A DNA stretch of 64,000 nucleotides from positions 1-64,000 of the forward strand of contig NZ_FPBO01000012.1 of assembly GCF_900116645.1 (NCBI RefSeq), in the 5' to 3' direction. Below are positions 1-8,612 of the stretch, piece by piece. A program made the position numbers and the translations under genes. Under the pieces are notes generated by a model that was given only the letters and a program-made list of their open reading frames with translations, ran no database searches and was not told the origin of the DNA. The DNA comes from Pseudoduganella namucuonensis (lineage in GTDB: Bacteria; Pseudomonadota; Gammaproteobacteria; Burkholderiales; Burkholderiaceae_D). Positions within the stretch are counted from its first letter, which is position 1. The number at the start of each line of letters is the position of its first letter.

Positions 1-495
1 GCCCGCATCGGCAATGCCCGCCGCGACTACCTGCACAAGGCCACGACCACTATTTGCAACAACCACGCGATGGTGAGCGTCGAGGACTTGAAGGTCAAAA
101 ACATGTCGGCATCGGCGGCGGGCGATCGCGTCGAACCGGGGCGCAATGTGCGCGCCAAATCGGGCCTGAACAAGGCCATCCTCGATCAGGGCTGGTACGA
201 GTTCCGCCGCCAGCTCGCTTACAAGCTGGCGTGGCGCGGCGGCATATTGGTGGCGGTGTCGCCGCGCGACACAAGCCGGACCTGTCCGGGCTGCGGCCAT
301 GTATCGGCCGACAACCGGCGCACGCAAGCGGTGTTCGCGTGCGTGGCGTGCGGATATTCAAAACATGCCGACCTGGTCGGCGCGATCAACATCCTCAGGG
401 CGGGACACGCCCGATGCGCCTATGAAGTGAGCGATGCTGCAAGGTCGCCAGCAGTAGGAACCCGCCGAAGCGGCTCGAACCGGCTCGATCGGTGA
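1..495 (+). CDS. tnpB: TnpB-type RNA-guided nuclease of an IS200/IS605 element, C-terminal part (5' end outside window)
   Basis: The reading frame is open from the first base, so the gene begins upstream. The visible 164 residues carry the hallmarks of the TnpB C-terminus: a VEDLKVKNM block (the RuvC-II glutamate), a zinc ribbon with two CxxC pairs (CPGC and CVAC) and the RuvC-III block HADLVGAINIL with its aspartate. The tail after the AINIL block (ARSPAVGTRRSG) is also typical of the family. TnpB proteins are RNA-guided DNA nucleases that help IS200/IS605 elements persist. The RuvC-I aspartate and the N-terminal domain cannot be checked here. No TnpA (Y1 transposase) is visible inside the window. 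The family call is secure; whether the full protein is intact is unknown. Confidence 0.93.
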   Translation, partial: ARIGNARRDYLHKATTTICNNHAMVSVEDLKVKNMSASAAGDRVEPGRNVRAKSGLNKAILDQGWYEFRRQLAYKLAWRGGILVAVSPRDTSRTCPGCGHVSADNRRTQAVFACVACGYSKHADLVGAINILRAGHARCAYEVSDAARSPAVGTRRSGSNRLDR

Positions 496-566
496 CAGCG
501 CCGTAGGAATCCTTCCCCTTTTCCGCGTCGGCGGCAACAGAAGGTTGAGGGGGAGAGGAAGTCAAC
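420..566 (+). ncRNA. Candidate omega RNA (reRNA) scaffold of the TnpB element
   Basis: In TnpB systems the guide RNA scaffold overlaps the tnpB 3' end and runs to the element's right end, with the guide taken from DNA just outside. Here the tnpB tail, the short gap and the right-end hairpin (512-561) sit in exactly that arrangement. The limits given are approximate and the call rests on position and the hairpin, not on a covariance match. Confidence 0.35.
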
Positions 567-567
567 A

Positions 568-773
568 TCCAGTAGCCGCGGAATATCTGCACCTCCGTGC
601 TGCAGCCACTAGGCACCGCCGAGGGATAGGGCGGGATAGAACGGAATGAATGACGTGAGTTCAATGTATTGGGTGTTGGCGATGATGCCGGTCTCGCAGG
701 CCATTAGAACCGCGACTGGGCCGGCGTCAATCCGGGCGCGTGGCGCGAACAGACGCGGAACAACCGATAGCGT
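568..773. other. Intergenic stretch with no recognised feature
   Basis: Between the IS right end and the stop of the next minus-strand gene I see no convincing coding sequence, RNA or terminator. A plus-strand frame opens at 646 but has no ribosome binding site and no recognisable protein signature. It may be debris flanking the insertion. Confidence 0.4.
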
Positions 774-1205
774 TCAGATCTCGCTGCCGCGCACGCGCAC
801 GAAGGGGCCGAGGCAGGCGTCCATGCTGCGCTCCAGGCACATCAGGAACATATTGCCGGAGGGGTGGAACAGGATGAAGCTGGCGACCGCGTGGCCCACC
901 TCGGTCACCTGGCCGCTGCAGTCCTGCTTGCCGTTGTCCTTGATGATCTTGTCGGAGGTCTTGTAGAAGCCTTCGGCGTCGGGCTGGTCGTCGATGACGA
1001 ATTCGGTCTCGGCGATCTCGGCGGCGCTGGTGATCAGCGCGGTGCCGTCGGCCCGCATGCGGTAGACCTCGTGGCAGGAACCGTCCGGCAGCACGAAGCG
1101 CCAGGTTCCCACGATGGGATGATCCTCCCTCACCGGTGCGGCGGACACGCTGGCGACCGCACCCACAATCGTGCAGGCCAGCGCGATGCTGGTCAGAATT
1201 CTCAT
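774..1205 (-). CDS. Small secreted protein of unknown function
   Basis: A 143-residue protein with a clear Sec signal peptide (MRILTSIALACTIVGAVASVSAA). The start at 1205 is chosen because GGAGGT (1211-1216) lies five bases upstream; an in-frame ATG at 1220 would place that ribosome binding site inside the gene. The mature part begins with a HPIVGTWRF block and ends in a GPFVRVRG strand, a pattern that recalls small lipocalin-like beta barrels, but this is only suggestive. It holds several cysteines, so disulphides are possible in the periplasm. The gene stands alone. I do not recognise the family and assign no function. Confidence 0.7.
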   Translation of the reverse strand: MRILTSIALACTIVGAVASVSAAPVREDHPIVGTWRFVLPDGSCHEVYRMRADGTALITSAAEIAETEFVIDDQPDAEGFYKTSDKIIKDNGKQDCSGQVTEVGHAVASFILFHPSGNMFLMCLERSMDACLGPFVRVRGSEI

Positions 1206-1304
1206 GGCGAACCTCCGCAAAACGGCGTTGGATGCGTCCAGTATATCCCGGCCGGCCGTTTCCCACTGTCCGCTCGCGCACGCAAATGGACAATCCCCGC
1301 ACCG

Positions 1305-1374
1305 CTGGGGACAGACCCGCGATCCGAGCCCCCTACCCTTGCCGCGGCTTGTGGCGCGGAGGGTCTGTCCCCGG
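1305..1374. repeat. Dispersed palindromic element, copy 1 (GGGGACAGACCC / GGGTCTGTCCCC)
   Basis: GGGGACAGACCC at 1307-1318 is the exact reverse complement of GGGTCTGTCCCC at 1361-1372. A second copy with the same arms and a related core lies at 7128-7192. Both copies sit directly downstream of a minus-strand gene (here the SRPBCC gene ending at 1387), as REP-like elements often do. It would fold into a strong hairpin in RNA and may help termination or mRNA stability. Confidence 0.75.
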
Positions 1375-1386
1375 TTTGGGGGCCGC

Positions 1387-1914
1387 TTACTTCTCGGCGA
1401 CCGCCTTCATGCTGGCCAGGCCCTTCTCGAAATCCGGTCCGATCATGGAATCCATGCTCATGAACACGCCCATCAACTTGGTCATGAAGGCGCTGGGGCC
1501 GGACATGGTCCACGTGACCCTGGTGCCATCGCCCTCCGGCGCCAGCGCGAACACAGTGGTGTTGTGCGACTCGAAGGGCTTGAGGAAGTCCAGCTTGATG
1601 TCGACCTTGCTTGGCGCCGCCGCGCCGGTGATCTCCATGCGCCCCGCGCCGACCTGGTCGTTGCCTTCCCAGCCGTACACGGCGCCCACGCCGGCCGGCG
1701 CGCCGCTGTGGGTGCGCTTCATGTTCGGGTCCAGGTGCTCCCAGGGCGACCACAGGGTCCAGTTGTGGAAGTCGCTGATCAGGCCATAGATCTTCTCCGG
1801 CGGCGCCTTGATGGTGGCGCTGCGCGTGACGGTGTAGGAATTGGGCTGGGTCAGCGCCAGGCCCAGGATGATGACGACGACCGCGATGATACCGATGGCT
1901 ATTTTCTTGAGCAT
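1387..1914 (-). CDS. SRPBCC-family (START/polyketide-cyclase-like) protein with N-terminal membrane anchor
   Basis: A 175-residue protein. Residues 1-22 are a hydrophobic segment (MLKKIAIGIIAVVVIILGLAL), either an uncleaved anchor or a signal. The rest reads as an SRPBCC fold: TVTRSATIKAPPEKIYGLISDFHNW is the typical first strand and helix, SPWEHLDPNMK follows, and the long C-terminal helix is FEKGLASMKAVAEK. These proteins bind hydrophobic ligands in a deep cavity; the ligand cannot be told from sequence. AGGGGG sits upstream of the ATG. The cytochrome P450 gene lies about 55 bases upstream on the same strand, so the two may be co-transcribed, but a functional link is speculative. Confidence 0.85.
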   Translation of the reverse strand: MLKKIAIGIIAVVVIILGLALTQPNSYTVTRSATIKAPPEKIYGLISDFHNWTLWSPWEHLDPNMKRTHSGAPAGVGAVYGWEGNDQVGAGRMEITGAAAPSKVDIKLDFLKPFESHNTTVFALAPEGDGTRVTWTMSGPSAFMTKLMGVFMSMDSMIGPDFEKGLASMKAVAEK

Positions 1915-1969
1915 GTGTCCCCCTGCTTGTCTTTGTCGTGGTTCGGCGCTTGCCGAAAACGCAAGATTA

Positions 1970-3418
1970 TCACGGTTGTTTTGCGCTCAGCAATACCGGC
2001 AAGGCGCTGGGCGTCATGGTGAAGGTGAAGCGCTCCTCCACCGGCGCCGCGCCCGGCTGCAGGGCCAGCGTGAAATTACGCATCATCATCGCCATCACCA
2101 TCTTGATCTCGGCGATCGCCAGGTAGCGGCCCGGACAGAAGCGCGGCCCGCCGCCAAAGGGGAACAGCTTGCGGCCGGGGTCCATGGCGGCTTCGGCCGC
2201 GTGCAGCCAGCGCGTTGGGTCGAAGCGCTCCGGGTGCGCGAAGTCGCCGCCCCGTTCGGCCGCGTGGCGCAGCAGCAGGAAGATGATGGTGCCGGCCGGC
2301 GTGCGCACGCCGTCCACCACCGTGTCCACGTTGGGCTCGGCCGCCATGAAGGGCGCCACCGGTTTCAAGCGCATGGCTTCGCGGTTGGCAGCGTCGATGT
2401 AGGGCAGGCTGTCGAGCAGATGGTGGTCGCGCGGCACCGTGTCCGCGCCCAGCACCGCGCAGGCCTCGTCCGCCGCCGCCCGCGCCGCATCGGGATGCCG
2501 CGACAGCAGGTGCAGCAGCCAGGCGATGGAGTTGGACGTGGTGTCCTCGCCGGCGAACACCATGGTGATGGCGTTGCCGATCACCTCGGCGTCGGTGAAG
2601 CCGGAATCGGGCTCGTCGCGCGCGGCCACCAGCGCCTCCAGCATGTTCGACGGCTTGCCGCGCAGCGCCGGATCGGCCTGCAGGCGGGCGCGCGCCTCGG
2701 CGATGAAGCCGGTGACGGCGCGCTGGATGCGCCCATGCGCGGCCTGGGCCTCGCGGTCCACGCCCAGCTTGAACAGGCGCCAGTAGGCGAACGGCGCGGT
2801 CAGCCTGCGCGCCACCATGCCGAACAGGAATTCGATGTCGCGCTGCAGCGGATTGTCCTCGTGCTCCAGCGTATTGATGTCCTGCCCCATGGCCAGGCCG
2901 ATGGTCACGTCCAGCGTGTAGGCTTTCAGATCGCGCAGCACGTCGACCTGGCGCCCGTCGGCCAGGATCGCCCGCCAGCGCGCCAGCAGGCGCTCGGTCA
3001 TCATCACCAAGGTGGGAAAGAAGCGGTGCACCACCTCCGGCGTGAGCGCCCGCATGGCCAGCTTGCGCTGGCGGCGCCACTCCTCGCCCTCGGCCGTGAA
3101 CAGGCCGCGCGTGCCGGCCTCCTCCAGCATGCTGGCGGTGCGCGACGAGCGGCGGAACATGTCCGGCCGGTCGCGCAGGATGGAGGCGATGACGTCGCGG
3201 TCGGACACCACCATGAACAGCCGTCCCGGCACCCTGAACTTGTAGACGGGGCCGTACTCGCGCGCCCAGTTCTCCAGCGTCTGGTGGAAGCGCTTGGAGT
3301 CGATCTGGCGCGCGCTGCCCAGCAGGGGCACGCCCCTCGGTCCGGGCAGGTCCGCGATGCCGCGCGGCGGGCCGTCCGTTCCGGCGGCGGCGGACGCCGC
3401 CATGCTCTTCTCGGCCAT
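1970..3418 (-). CDS. Cytochrome P450
   Basis: A 482-residue P450 of normal bacterial length without membrane anchor. All diagnostic motifs are present: the I-helix oxygen-activation motif AGEDTTS, the K-helix ExxR (EAMR), and the heme loop FPFGGGPRFCPGRYLA with the proximal Cys at about residue 428. The N-terminal proline-rich turn (LPGPRGVPLLG) resembles CYP4/CYP102-like enzymes that act on fatty acids or other hydrophobic substrates, but substrate cannot be assigned. No ferredoxin or reductase gene lies nearby, so redox partners must come from elsewhere. GGGAAG precedes the start. It is divergent from the VOC gene at 3483. Confidence 0.95.
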   Translation of the reverse strand: MAEKSMAASAAAGTDGPPRGIADLPGPRGVPLLGSARQIDSKRFHQTLENWAREYGPVYKFRVPGRLFMVVSDRDVIASILRDRPDMFRRSSRTASMLEEAGTRGLFTAEGEEWRRQRKLAMRALTPEVVHRFFPTLVMMTERLLARWRAILADGRQVDVLRDLKAYTLDVTIGLAMGQDINTLEHEDNPLQRDIEFLFGMVARRLTAPFAYWRLFKLGVDREAQAAHGRIQRAVTGFIAEARARLQADPALRGKPSNMLEALVAARDEPDSGFTDAEVIGNAITMVFAGEDTTSNSIAWLLHLLSRHPDAARAAADEACAVLGADTVPRDHHLLDSLPYIDAANREAMRLKPVAPFMAAEPNVDTVVDGVRTPAGTIIFLLLRHAAERGGDFAHPERFDPTRWLHAAEAAMDPGRKLFPFGGGPRFCPGRYLAIAEIKMVMAMMMRNFTLALQPGAAPVEERFTFTMTPSALPVLLSAKQP

Positions 3419-3482
3419 GGTGCTTCCCTTTCAAGGTGCGTGATGTTGTATATTACGCCACTACTTTTAAAAAGGATGCACG

Positions 3483-3872
3483 ATGTTTTCCCACGTTTTT
3501 ATCGGCGTGGCCGACTTCGAACGCGCGTACGCGTTCTACCAGCCATTGATGGCCGAGCTGGGTTTGCCGCTGAAGTTCAGGGATGACAGCCGCCCGTGGG
3601 CGGGCTGGATGCCGGTGGACGCGCCCCGTCCGTTGTTCCTGGTCGGGGCGCCTTACGAGGGGGAGGCCAGGCCGGGCAATGGCCAGATGGTGGCGCTGCT
3701 GGCGGATTCGCGCGCGGCCGTGGACCGCGTCCACGCCAGCGCGCTGGCGCATGGCGGCGTGAGCGAGGGGGAACCGGGCTTGCGGCCAGAATACCACCCC
3801 CACTACTACGGCGCCTATTTCCGCGACCCGGACGGCAACAAACTGTGCGTCTGCTGCCACCGGGAAGAGTAG
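3483..3872 (+). CDS. VOC (glyoxalase/bleomycin-resistance fold) family protein
   Basis: A 129-residue single-domain VOC protein. The N-terminus MFSHVFIGVADFERAYAFYQ is the standard first beta-alpha unit, with His4 as likely metal ligand, and the end YFRDPDGNKLCVCCH is the standard closing unit with the DPDGN turn. Such proteins are dioxygenases, isomerases or binding proteins; the close bacterial group is mostly uncharacterised lactoylglutathione-lyase-like proteins. AAGGA lies eight bases before the ATG. It is transcribed away from the P450 gene across a 64-base gap that probably holds divergent promoters. Confidence 0.88.
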   Translation: MFSHVFIGVADFERAYAFYQPLMAELGLPLKFRDDSRPWAGWMPVDAPRPLFLVGAPYEGEARPGNGQMVALLADSRAAVDRVHASALAHGGVSEGEPGLRPEYHPHYYGAYFRDPDGNKLCVCCHREE

Positions 3873-3885
3873 CCGGGCGGAGCCG

Positions 3886-4086
3886 TCAGGCCAGCGCTTC
3901 CTTCGCGGCCTCTTCCGGCGTCAAGCCGTCGTAGAACTGATCGGTGAACCATTCGATCTGTTCCTCGATGTGATCCTGCGCCTGTTCCACCGTGGCGCCG
4001 CCCTTCACCAGCCAGCCTTCCACCTCGATGCACCAGTGGATCAGCTCCAGGGTTTCCGGATCCAGTTCTTCTTTCTTCTTAGCCAT
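3886..4086 (-). CDS. Small acidic protein of unknown function
   Basis: A 66-residue protein with a lysine-rich start (MAKKKEELD) and a strongly acidic, helical remainder rich in Glu, Asp and Trp. No signal peptide or membrane segment. AAGGT precedes the ATG. It lies 55 bases downstream of the M16 peptidase gene on the same strand and could share its transcript, although a TATAAA-like stretch just before it may be a separate promoter. Its codon use fits the neighbours, so I consider it real. I do not recognise the family. Confidence 0.65.
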   Translation of the reverse strand: MAKKKEELDPETLELIHWCIEVEGWLVKGGATVEQAQDHIEEQIEWFTDQFYDGLTPEEAAKEALA

Positions 4087-4141
4087 GCTTGCTACCTTTA
4101 TAAAGTCGATGCCGCACCCCGTAGTGTAGCAGCATCGCCTT

Positions 4142-6961
4142 TCACTGCTTGGCTTCCGGGTACAGCACGGCCTGCACGTAGTTCTCCAGATTGAAGTAGC
4201 GCTTGGCCGCGGCCTGCACGTCGGCCGGCTTGATTTCCGCCACCCGCTCGGCGTAGTGCAGGATGGACGCGGGGTCCGTGCCGTTCATGTGCGCCGACTG
4301 CAACCGGCCCAGCCAGTAGCCGTTCTCGCGCAGCGACTTGCGGTGGTTGGTGGTCCAGTTCTCCTTCACCTTGGCCAGGTCGGCCGGGTCCGGCCCCTCC
4401 TCCTGCAGCGTGCGGATCAGGCGCATGGCGGCGGTCACCACCATGTCCACATTGTCCGGCGCGCAGGGCAGCGAGGCCGTGATGTTGTAGCTGCCGTAGG
4501 GATGCTTGGCCATGCCGCCGCCCATCTGGCCGCTGTAGATCAGGCCCATCTTCTCGCGCAGCACCTCGATCAGCTTGATGTTGGCCACCTCCAGCAGCGC
4601 CTGGAAGCGCATCTGCTCCTCCTCCGAATAGGCCGCGTCGCCGCTGAACACCAGCGTCACCTTGCTCTTCGGCTCCGTGCCCTTGTACACGGCCGTCTTG
4701 ACCACGCCCTTCACGGGCCGCACGCCCTGGTCGCGGTAGGCCGCCGGGATGGCCGGCGCCGGCAGGCTGGCCAGGTAGGTGGCCAGCAGCGGCTTGACCT
4801 TGGCCACGTCGAAACTGCCGACCAGGAAGAAGCTGAAGTCCCTGGCGCTGGCGAAGCGCTCCTTGTAGATCTCCAGCACGCGGTCCAGCTGGATGCGGTC
4901 GAAGTCCTCCACGCGCGGCACCCGCGGCACCAGCGGATTGTTGTTGTACATGGCGGCGATGAGCGTGTCCGCGAACAGCGCGTCCGGGTTGGACAAGGTG
5001 GTGCGCGCCATCTCGCGCTGCTTGCCGATGAAGGACGCGTACAGGCCGGCGTCCTTGCGCGGCTGCGTGAATTGCAGGTGCACCAGCTGCAGCATGGTCT
5101 CCAGGTCCGCGCTGGAGGCGTTGCCGCGCAGGCCCTCGGACAGTTCGACGATGGAGGCGCCCGAGTTCACCGTGCGGCCGGCCAGCACCTTGCCCAGCTC
5201 CAGCGGCGAGTAGTTCATCAGGCCCATCTGGCTGACGATGGTGCTGGCGTAGCGCGCGTTGAAGAAGTCCTTCTGCTCGTACAGCGACTGCCCGCCGGGG
5301 CGGTGCGCGCCCATCAGCACCTGGTCGTTCTTGAAGTCCGTGGGCTTCAGCACCACCCTCACGCCATTGCTCAACACGAGCTCCGTGGTGCCCAGCGCCT
5401 TGTCCACCGTCTCCTTGACGATGGTGCCCGCCTTGGGCGGCGTGTCCATCAACTGCGTGGCGTAGACCTTTTCCTCCTGCGCCTTGACGGGCGCCGCCTC
5501 GGCCGCGTTGACGGCGGCCAGCAGCTCCTCGCCCTTGGGCACCGGCGTCTCCGCCTTGTCGCTGCCCATGTACACCACCAGCTTGGGCTGGCCGGACGGC
5601 ACCGCCTTGCGCATCGCGGCGTTCACTTCGTCCAGCGTGATGCCGGGTATCAGCTCGTTCAGGTACTGGTACTCGTTGGCGATGCCGGGGATGGGCTCGT
5701 TCTCCAGGAAGTTGCGTATCAATTCACCGACATGGCTGACCGAATCGGACTTGTCACGCTCGGCGTAGCTGCGCTCCACGCCGCGCAGCATGTTCTTCTT
5801 GGTGCGTTCCAGCTCGGACGCGGTGAAGCCGAACTGGCGCGCGCGCTCGTCCTCCTGCACCAGCGCCTGGATGGCCGGCAACGCGCCGCCCTTGCCCAGC
5901 ACCGCGCCGGCCTGGAACGAACGGTAGCCCAGCGCCACCTTGCCGCGGCTGCTGCCGCCCTGGATGAAGGGCGGGTCCGCGCGCTGCGTCAGCTCCGCCA
6001 TGCGCTGGCCCAGCATGGCGCTGTACAGGCGCTCGACGGTCTGCTCGCGGTAGTCGGCGAAGTCGCCGCGGTCGATGTCGCGCTCGATCGGATAGCGGAT
6101 GAACACCATGTTGCCGGCGGCCTCCTTGTCCGTCACCACCAGCGACTCCGAGGCGGTGCGCGACGGGATCTGCGCGTAGACGCGCGGGCGCGGATTGTCC
6201 GGTTGTTTCAGTTTGCCGAAATGCTGGCGCACCAGGCGCTCCGCCTCGGCCGGCTCGATATCGCCCACCACGATCACCGCCATCAGGTCCGGCCGGTACC
6301 AGTCCTTGTAGAAGCGCTTGATGGCCTCCGGCTTGAAGGACTTCAGCGTTTCCTCCTTGCCGATCGGCAGGCGGTCCGCGTAGCGCGAGCCGTTGAACAG
6401 CTTGGGCCACAGCTGCTTGTTCATGCGGTCGCTGGCGCCCTTGCCGGCGCGCAGTTCCTCGAGCACGATGCCGCGTTCACTGTCGATGTCCGCGTCGTTC
6501 AGGGTCAGGCCGTGCGCCCAGTCCTCCAGCACCAGGAAGCCCTTCTCCACGCTTTCCTTCTTGTCGGTGGGGATCGGGAGCATGTAGACGGTTTCGTCGA
6601 AGCTCGTGTAGGCGTTCAGGTCCGCGCCGAACTTCACGCCGATGGACTGCAGGTAGGAGATCAGTTCGTGGCGCTTGAAATTGGTGGAGCCGTTGAAGGC
6701 CATGTGCTCGGTGAAGTGCGCCAGGCCGCGCTGGTCCTCGTCCTCCAGGATGGAGCCGGCCTTCACCACCAGGCGCAGTTCCAGCTTCTTTTCCGGGCGG
6801 CCGTTCTTCTTGATGTAGTAGGTGAGGCCGTTGGGCAGCTTGCCCACCTTGACGTCCGGCGCCACCGGGATCTGGTCGGCCAGGTTGATGGCGGCTTGGG
6901 CCATCAGGGAGCAGCTCAGCAGGACAGCTGCCGAAATGATGCGCAATTTCGCTATGGTCAT
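4142..6961 (-). CDS. M16-family zinc metallopeptidase, periplasmic
   Basis: A 939-residue protein with a signal peptide (about residues 1-23, ending AQA). The first M16 domain carries the inverted zinc motif HFTEH at residues 82-86 and the distal glutamate in ERGIVLEE at about residue 162, so it should be catalytically active. The architecture is four M16 half-domains as in the pitrilysin/PqqL group of long single-chain enzymes, with the C-terminal half (from about residue 520) lacking a second zinc site. Likely role is degradation of peptides in the periplasm. It stands in its own transcription unit with the 66-residue gene behind it. Substrate is unknown. Confidence 0.93.
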   Translation of the reverse strand: MTIAKLRIISAAVLLSCSLMAQAAINLADQIPVAPDVKVGKLPNGLTYYIKKNGRPEKKLELRLVVKAGSILEDEDQRGLAHFTEHMAFNGSTNFKRHELISYLQSIGVKFGADLNAYTSFDETVYMLPIPTDKKESVEKGFLVLEDWAHGLTLNDADIDSERGIVLEELRAGKGASDRMNKQLWPKLFNGSRYADRLPIGKEETLKSFKPEAIKRFYKDWYRPDLMAVIVVGDIEPAEAERLVRQHFGKLKQPDNPRPRVYAQIPSRTASESLVVTDKEAAGNMVFIRYPIERDIDRGDFADYREQTVERLYSAMLGQRMAELTQRADPPFIQGGSSRGKVALGYRSFQAGAVLGKGGALPAIQALVQEDERARQFGFTASELERTKKNMLRGVERSYAERDKSDSVSHVGELIRNFLENEPIPGIANEYQYLNELIPGITLDEVNAAMRKAVPSGQPKLVVYMGSDKAETPVPKGEELLAAVNAAEAAPVKAQEEKVYATQLMDTPPKAGTIVKETVDKALGTTELVLSNGVRVVLKPTDFKNDQVLMGAHRPGGQSLYEQKDFFNARYASTIVSQMGLMNYSPLELGKVLAGRTVNSGASIVELSEGLRGNASSADLETMLQLVHLQFTQPRKDAGLYASFIGKQREMARTTLSNPDALFADTLIAAMYNNNPLVPRVPRVEDFDRIQLDRVLEIYKERFASARDFSFFLVGSFDVAKVKPLLATYLASLPAPAIPAAYRDQGVRPVKGVVKTAVYKGTEPKSKVTLVFSGDAAYSEEEQMRFQALLEVANIKLIEVLREKMGLIYSGQMGGGMAKHPYGSYNITASLPCAPDNVDMVVTAAMRLIRTLQEEGPDPADLAKVKENWTTNHRKSLRENGYWLGRLQSAHMNGTDPASILHYAERVAEIKPADVQAAAKRYFNLENYVQAVLYPEAKQ

Positions 6962-7127
6962 GTATTCGTTGCCAAGTATGAAAGTTTCCTACATTACACG
7001 ATCACCATCGCCGGAGCAATTCCAGCGGCGGGCGCGGCAGGCTAACCCATCATACGTGTTTGGCGCGGCCGTGGGCGGGTTCCGGTGGGACGATCAGCGG
7101 TGTGATCGCCCAGCCGCGGCGCAAACC

Positions 7128-7192
7128 GGGGACAGACCCGCGTTCCGCGTCCCATGCCCTTGCGACGGCGAGTGGCGCGAGGGTCTGTCCCC
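7128..7192. repeat. Dispersed palindromic element, copy 2
   Basis: The arms GGGGACAGACCC (7128-7139) and GGGTCTGTCCCC (7181-7192) are identical to copy 1 at 1307-1372. The core between the arms is also related (both share a CCCTTGC, then CGG, then GTGGCGCG block). It ends three bases before the stop of the MFS gene at 7196. The rest of the 6962-7127 gap, upstream of the M16 gene, shows nothing else I can support. Confidence 0.78.
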
Positions 7193-7195
7193 GAA

Positions 7196-8599
7196 TTACG
7201 TTAGCTCGAATTTCACGTGGCGATGCACCAGCAGCCACGCGCCGGCGAAACACACGGCTGCCACGCCGAAGGCCAGCGGCAGCCGCGCCTCCCACGCCGG
7301 CAGCGCGTGCATGATGGACCCCATCAGCGCCACGCCGACCAGCGCGCCGATCTGCCGGTTGGCGTTCAGCGCGGCCGCGCCGCTGTTCGCATAAGCCTTG
7401 CCCGCCACCTGCATCACCGTGGCCGTCATGGCCGGAATGGCGACGCCGATGGCGATGTTCATCAGCACGATCACCCCCAGCAGCACGCCGAACGGCGCCC
7501 GCGGCATGGTCCACGACAGCGCGACCAGCACCAGCGCCATCGCCGCGCCCACGGACAAGCCGGCCAACAGCGGCAGGCGCAGCCCGAACCTGCCCGAAAT
7601 GCGGCCCGAAGAGAAGTTACCCGCCGTGAACGCCATCATCATCGGCATCAAGGCCAGCCCCGTGCGCCGCGCGTCGGCGCCGCGCGCCTGCAGGTACAGG
7701 CTCAGCAGGAAAAGCTGACCGAACACGGCCAGGTTGATCAGGAATCCGGTGCCGTTGGCGGCGGCGAAACTGCCGGTGGCGAACAGCGCGCGCGGCAGCA
7801 TGGGATGGGCCGCCCGCCGTTCGCGCGCGATCAGCGTGGCCGCGACCACGGCGGTGGCCGCCGCCGCGCCCAGCACGGCCGCCGAACCCCAGCCCAGCAC
7901 GGGCCCCTCGATCAGCACGAAACTGAGTCCCGCCAGCGCCAGCACGCCCAGCCCATGGCTGGCCAGCGACAAGGGACGCGGCTGCGGCGGCGCGTCGACG
8001 ATCACCTTCCACGCCAGCGCCATGCCCAGCAAGCCCAGTGGCACATTGACCCAGAACACACTGCGCCAGCCGAATTCATGCACGAGGATGCCGCCCACCA
8101 GCGGCCCCACCGCCGACGACGCGCCCACCATGGCGGACCAGGTGCCCACCATGCGGGCGCGCACGCGGTCGTCCTCGAAGGTGTGCGTGAGCAGGCTCAA
8201 GGAGCTGGGCAGGAACAGCGCCGCGCCCGCGCCCTGCAGCAGGCGCGCCGCCGTCAACGTGGCGCCGCCCGGCGCGACCGCGCACAGCACGGACGCGAAC
8301 AGGAAGGCGCCCAGGCCGTGGATATACGCCTTGCGCGCGCCGATGCGGTCCCCCAGCGCGCCGCCGGCCAGCAGCAGCGCGGCGAAGGTCAGCGTGTAGC
8401 CGTCCACCACCCACACCAGGCCGGACAGCGGCACCGACAGGTCGCGCGCGATGTCCGCCAGCGCGGTGTTGACGGCGGTGAGATCGATCATCGCCATGAT
8501 GAAGCCGACCGCCAGCGTGGCCAGCGTCAGCGTGCCGGACCGGGGGACGGCGCCGGGCAGCGCGGCCCCGGGCGGGGCGGTACAGGTGCTTCCGTTCAT
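7196..8599 (-). CDS. MFS drug efflux transporter, DHA2 (EmrB/QacA) type
   Basis: A 467-residue protein with about 14 hydrophobic segments, the number expected for the DHA2 family. It begins TLATLAVGFIMAMIDLTAVNTALADIA, a classic first helix of the EmrB/QacA group, and has the motif-A-like loop GDRIGARKAYIHG after helix 2 and the motif-C-like WSAMVGASSAVGPLVGGIL in helix 5. These proton antiporters export hydrophobic cations, dyes or antibiotics. It is divergent from a LysR-type regulator across 112 bases packed with TGCAT palindromes, which points to substrate-responsive control by that regulator. Confidence 0.93.
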   Translation of the reverse strand: MNGSTCTAPPGAALPGAVPRSGTLTLATLAVGFIMAMIDLTAVNTALADIARDLSVPLSGLVWVVDGYTLTFAALLLAGGALGDRIGARKAYIHGLGAFLFASVLCAVAPGGATLTAARLLQGAGAALFLPSSLSLLTHTFEDDRVRARMVGTWSAMVGASSAVGPLVGGILVHEFGWRSVFWVNVPLGLLGMALAWKVIVDAPPQPRPLSLASHGLGVLALAGLSFVLIEGPVLGWGSAAVLGAAAATAVVAATLIARERRAAHPMLPRALFATGSFAAANGTGFLINLAVFGQLFLLSLYLQARGADARRTGLALMPMMMAFTAGNFSSGRISGRFGLRLPLLAGLSVGAAMALVLVALSWTMPRAPFGVLLGVIVLMNIAIGVAIPAMTATVMQVAGKAYANSGAAALNANRQIGALVGVALMGSIMHALPAWEARLPLAFGVAAVCFAGAWLLVHRHVKFELT

Positions 8600-8612
8600 T
8601 TTTCACTCCCAA

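Larger units (their letters stand above)
1..567 (+). mobile_element. Right part of an IS200/IS605-family insertion sequence
   Basis: The element enters from the left edge and contains the tnpB 3' end. About 15 bases after the tnpB stop, a TAGGAATCC motif opens an imperfect hairpin whose left arm is CTTCC (512-516) and right arm GGAAG (557-561), followed by GTCAAC. A GGAATCC...GGAAGTCAA arrangement is the usual right-end subterminal hairpin of the IS1341/IS605 group. The exact terminus (about 565-567) is inferred. These elements have no terminal inverted repeats or target duplications, so the edge cannot be proven from this sequence alone. Confidence 0.7.

Noticed and set aside
646..966. Possible small protein downstream of the IS element
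   Set aside because: No ribosome binding site, overlaps the secreted-protein gene on the other strand, no recognisable sequence.
4256..7045. Long plus-strand open frame opposite the M16 peptidase
   Set aside because: Same cause; His-, Val- and Arg-rich shadow with no family signature.
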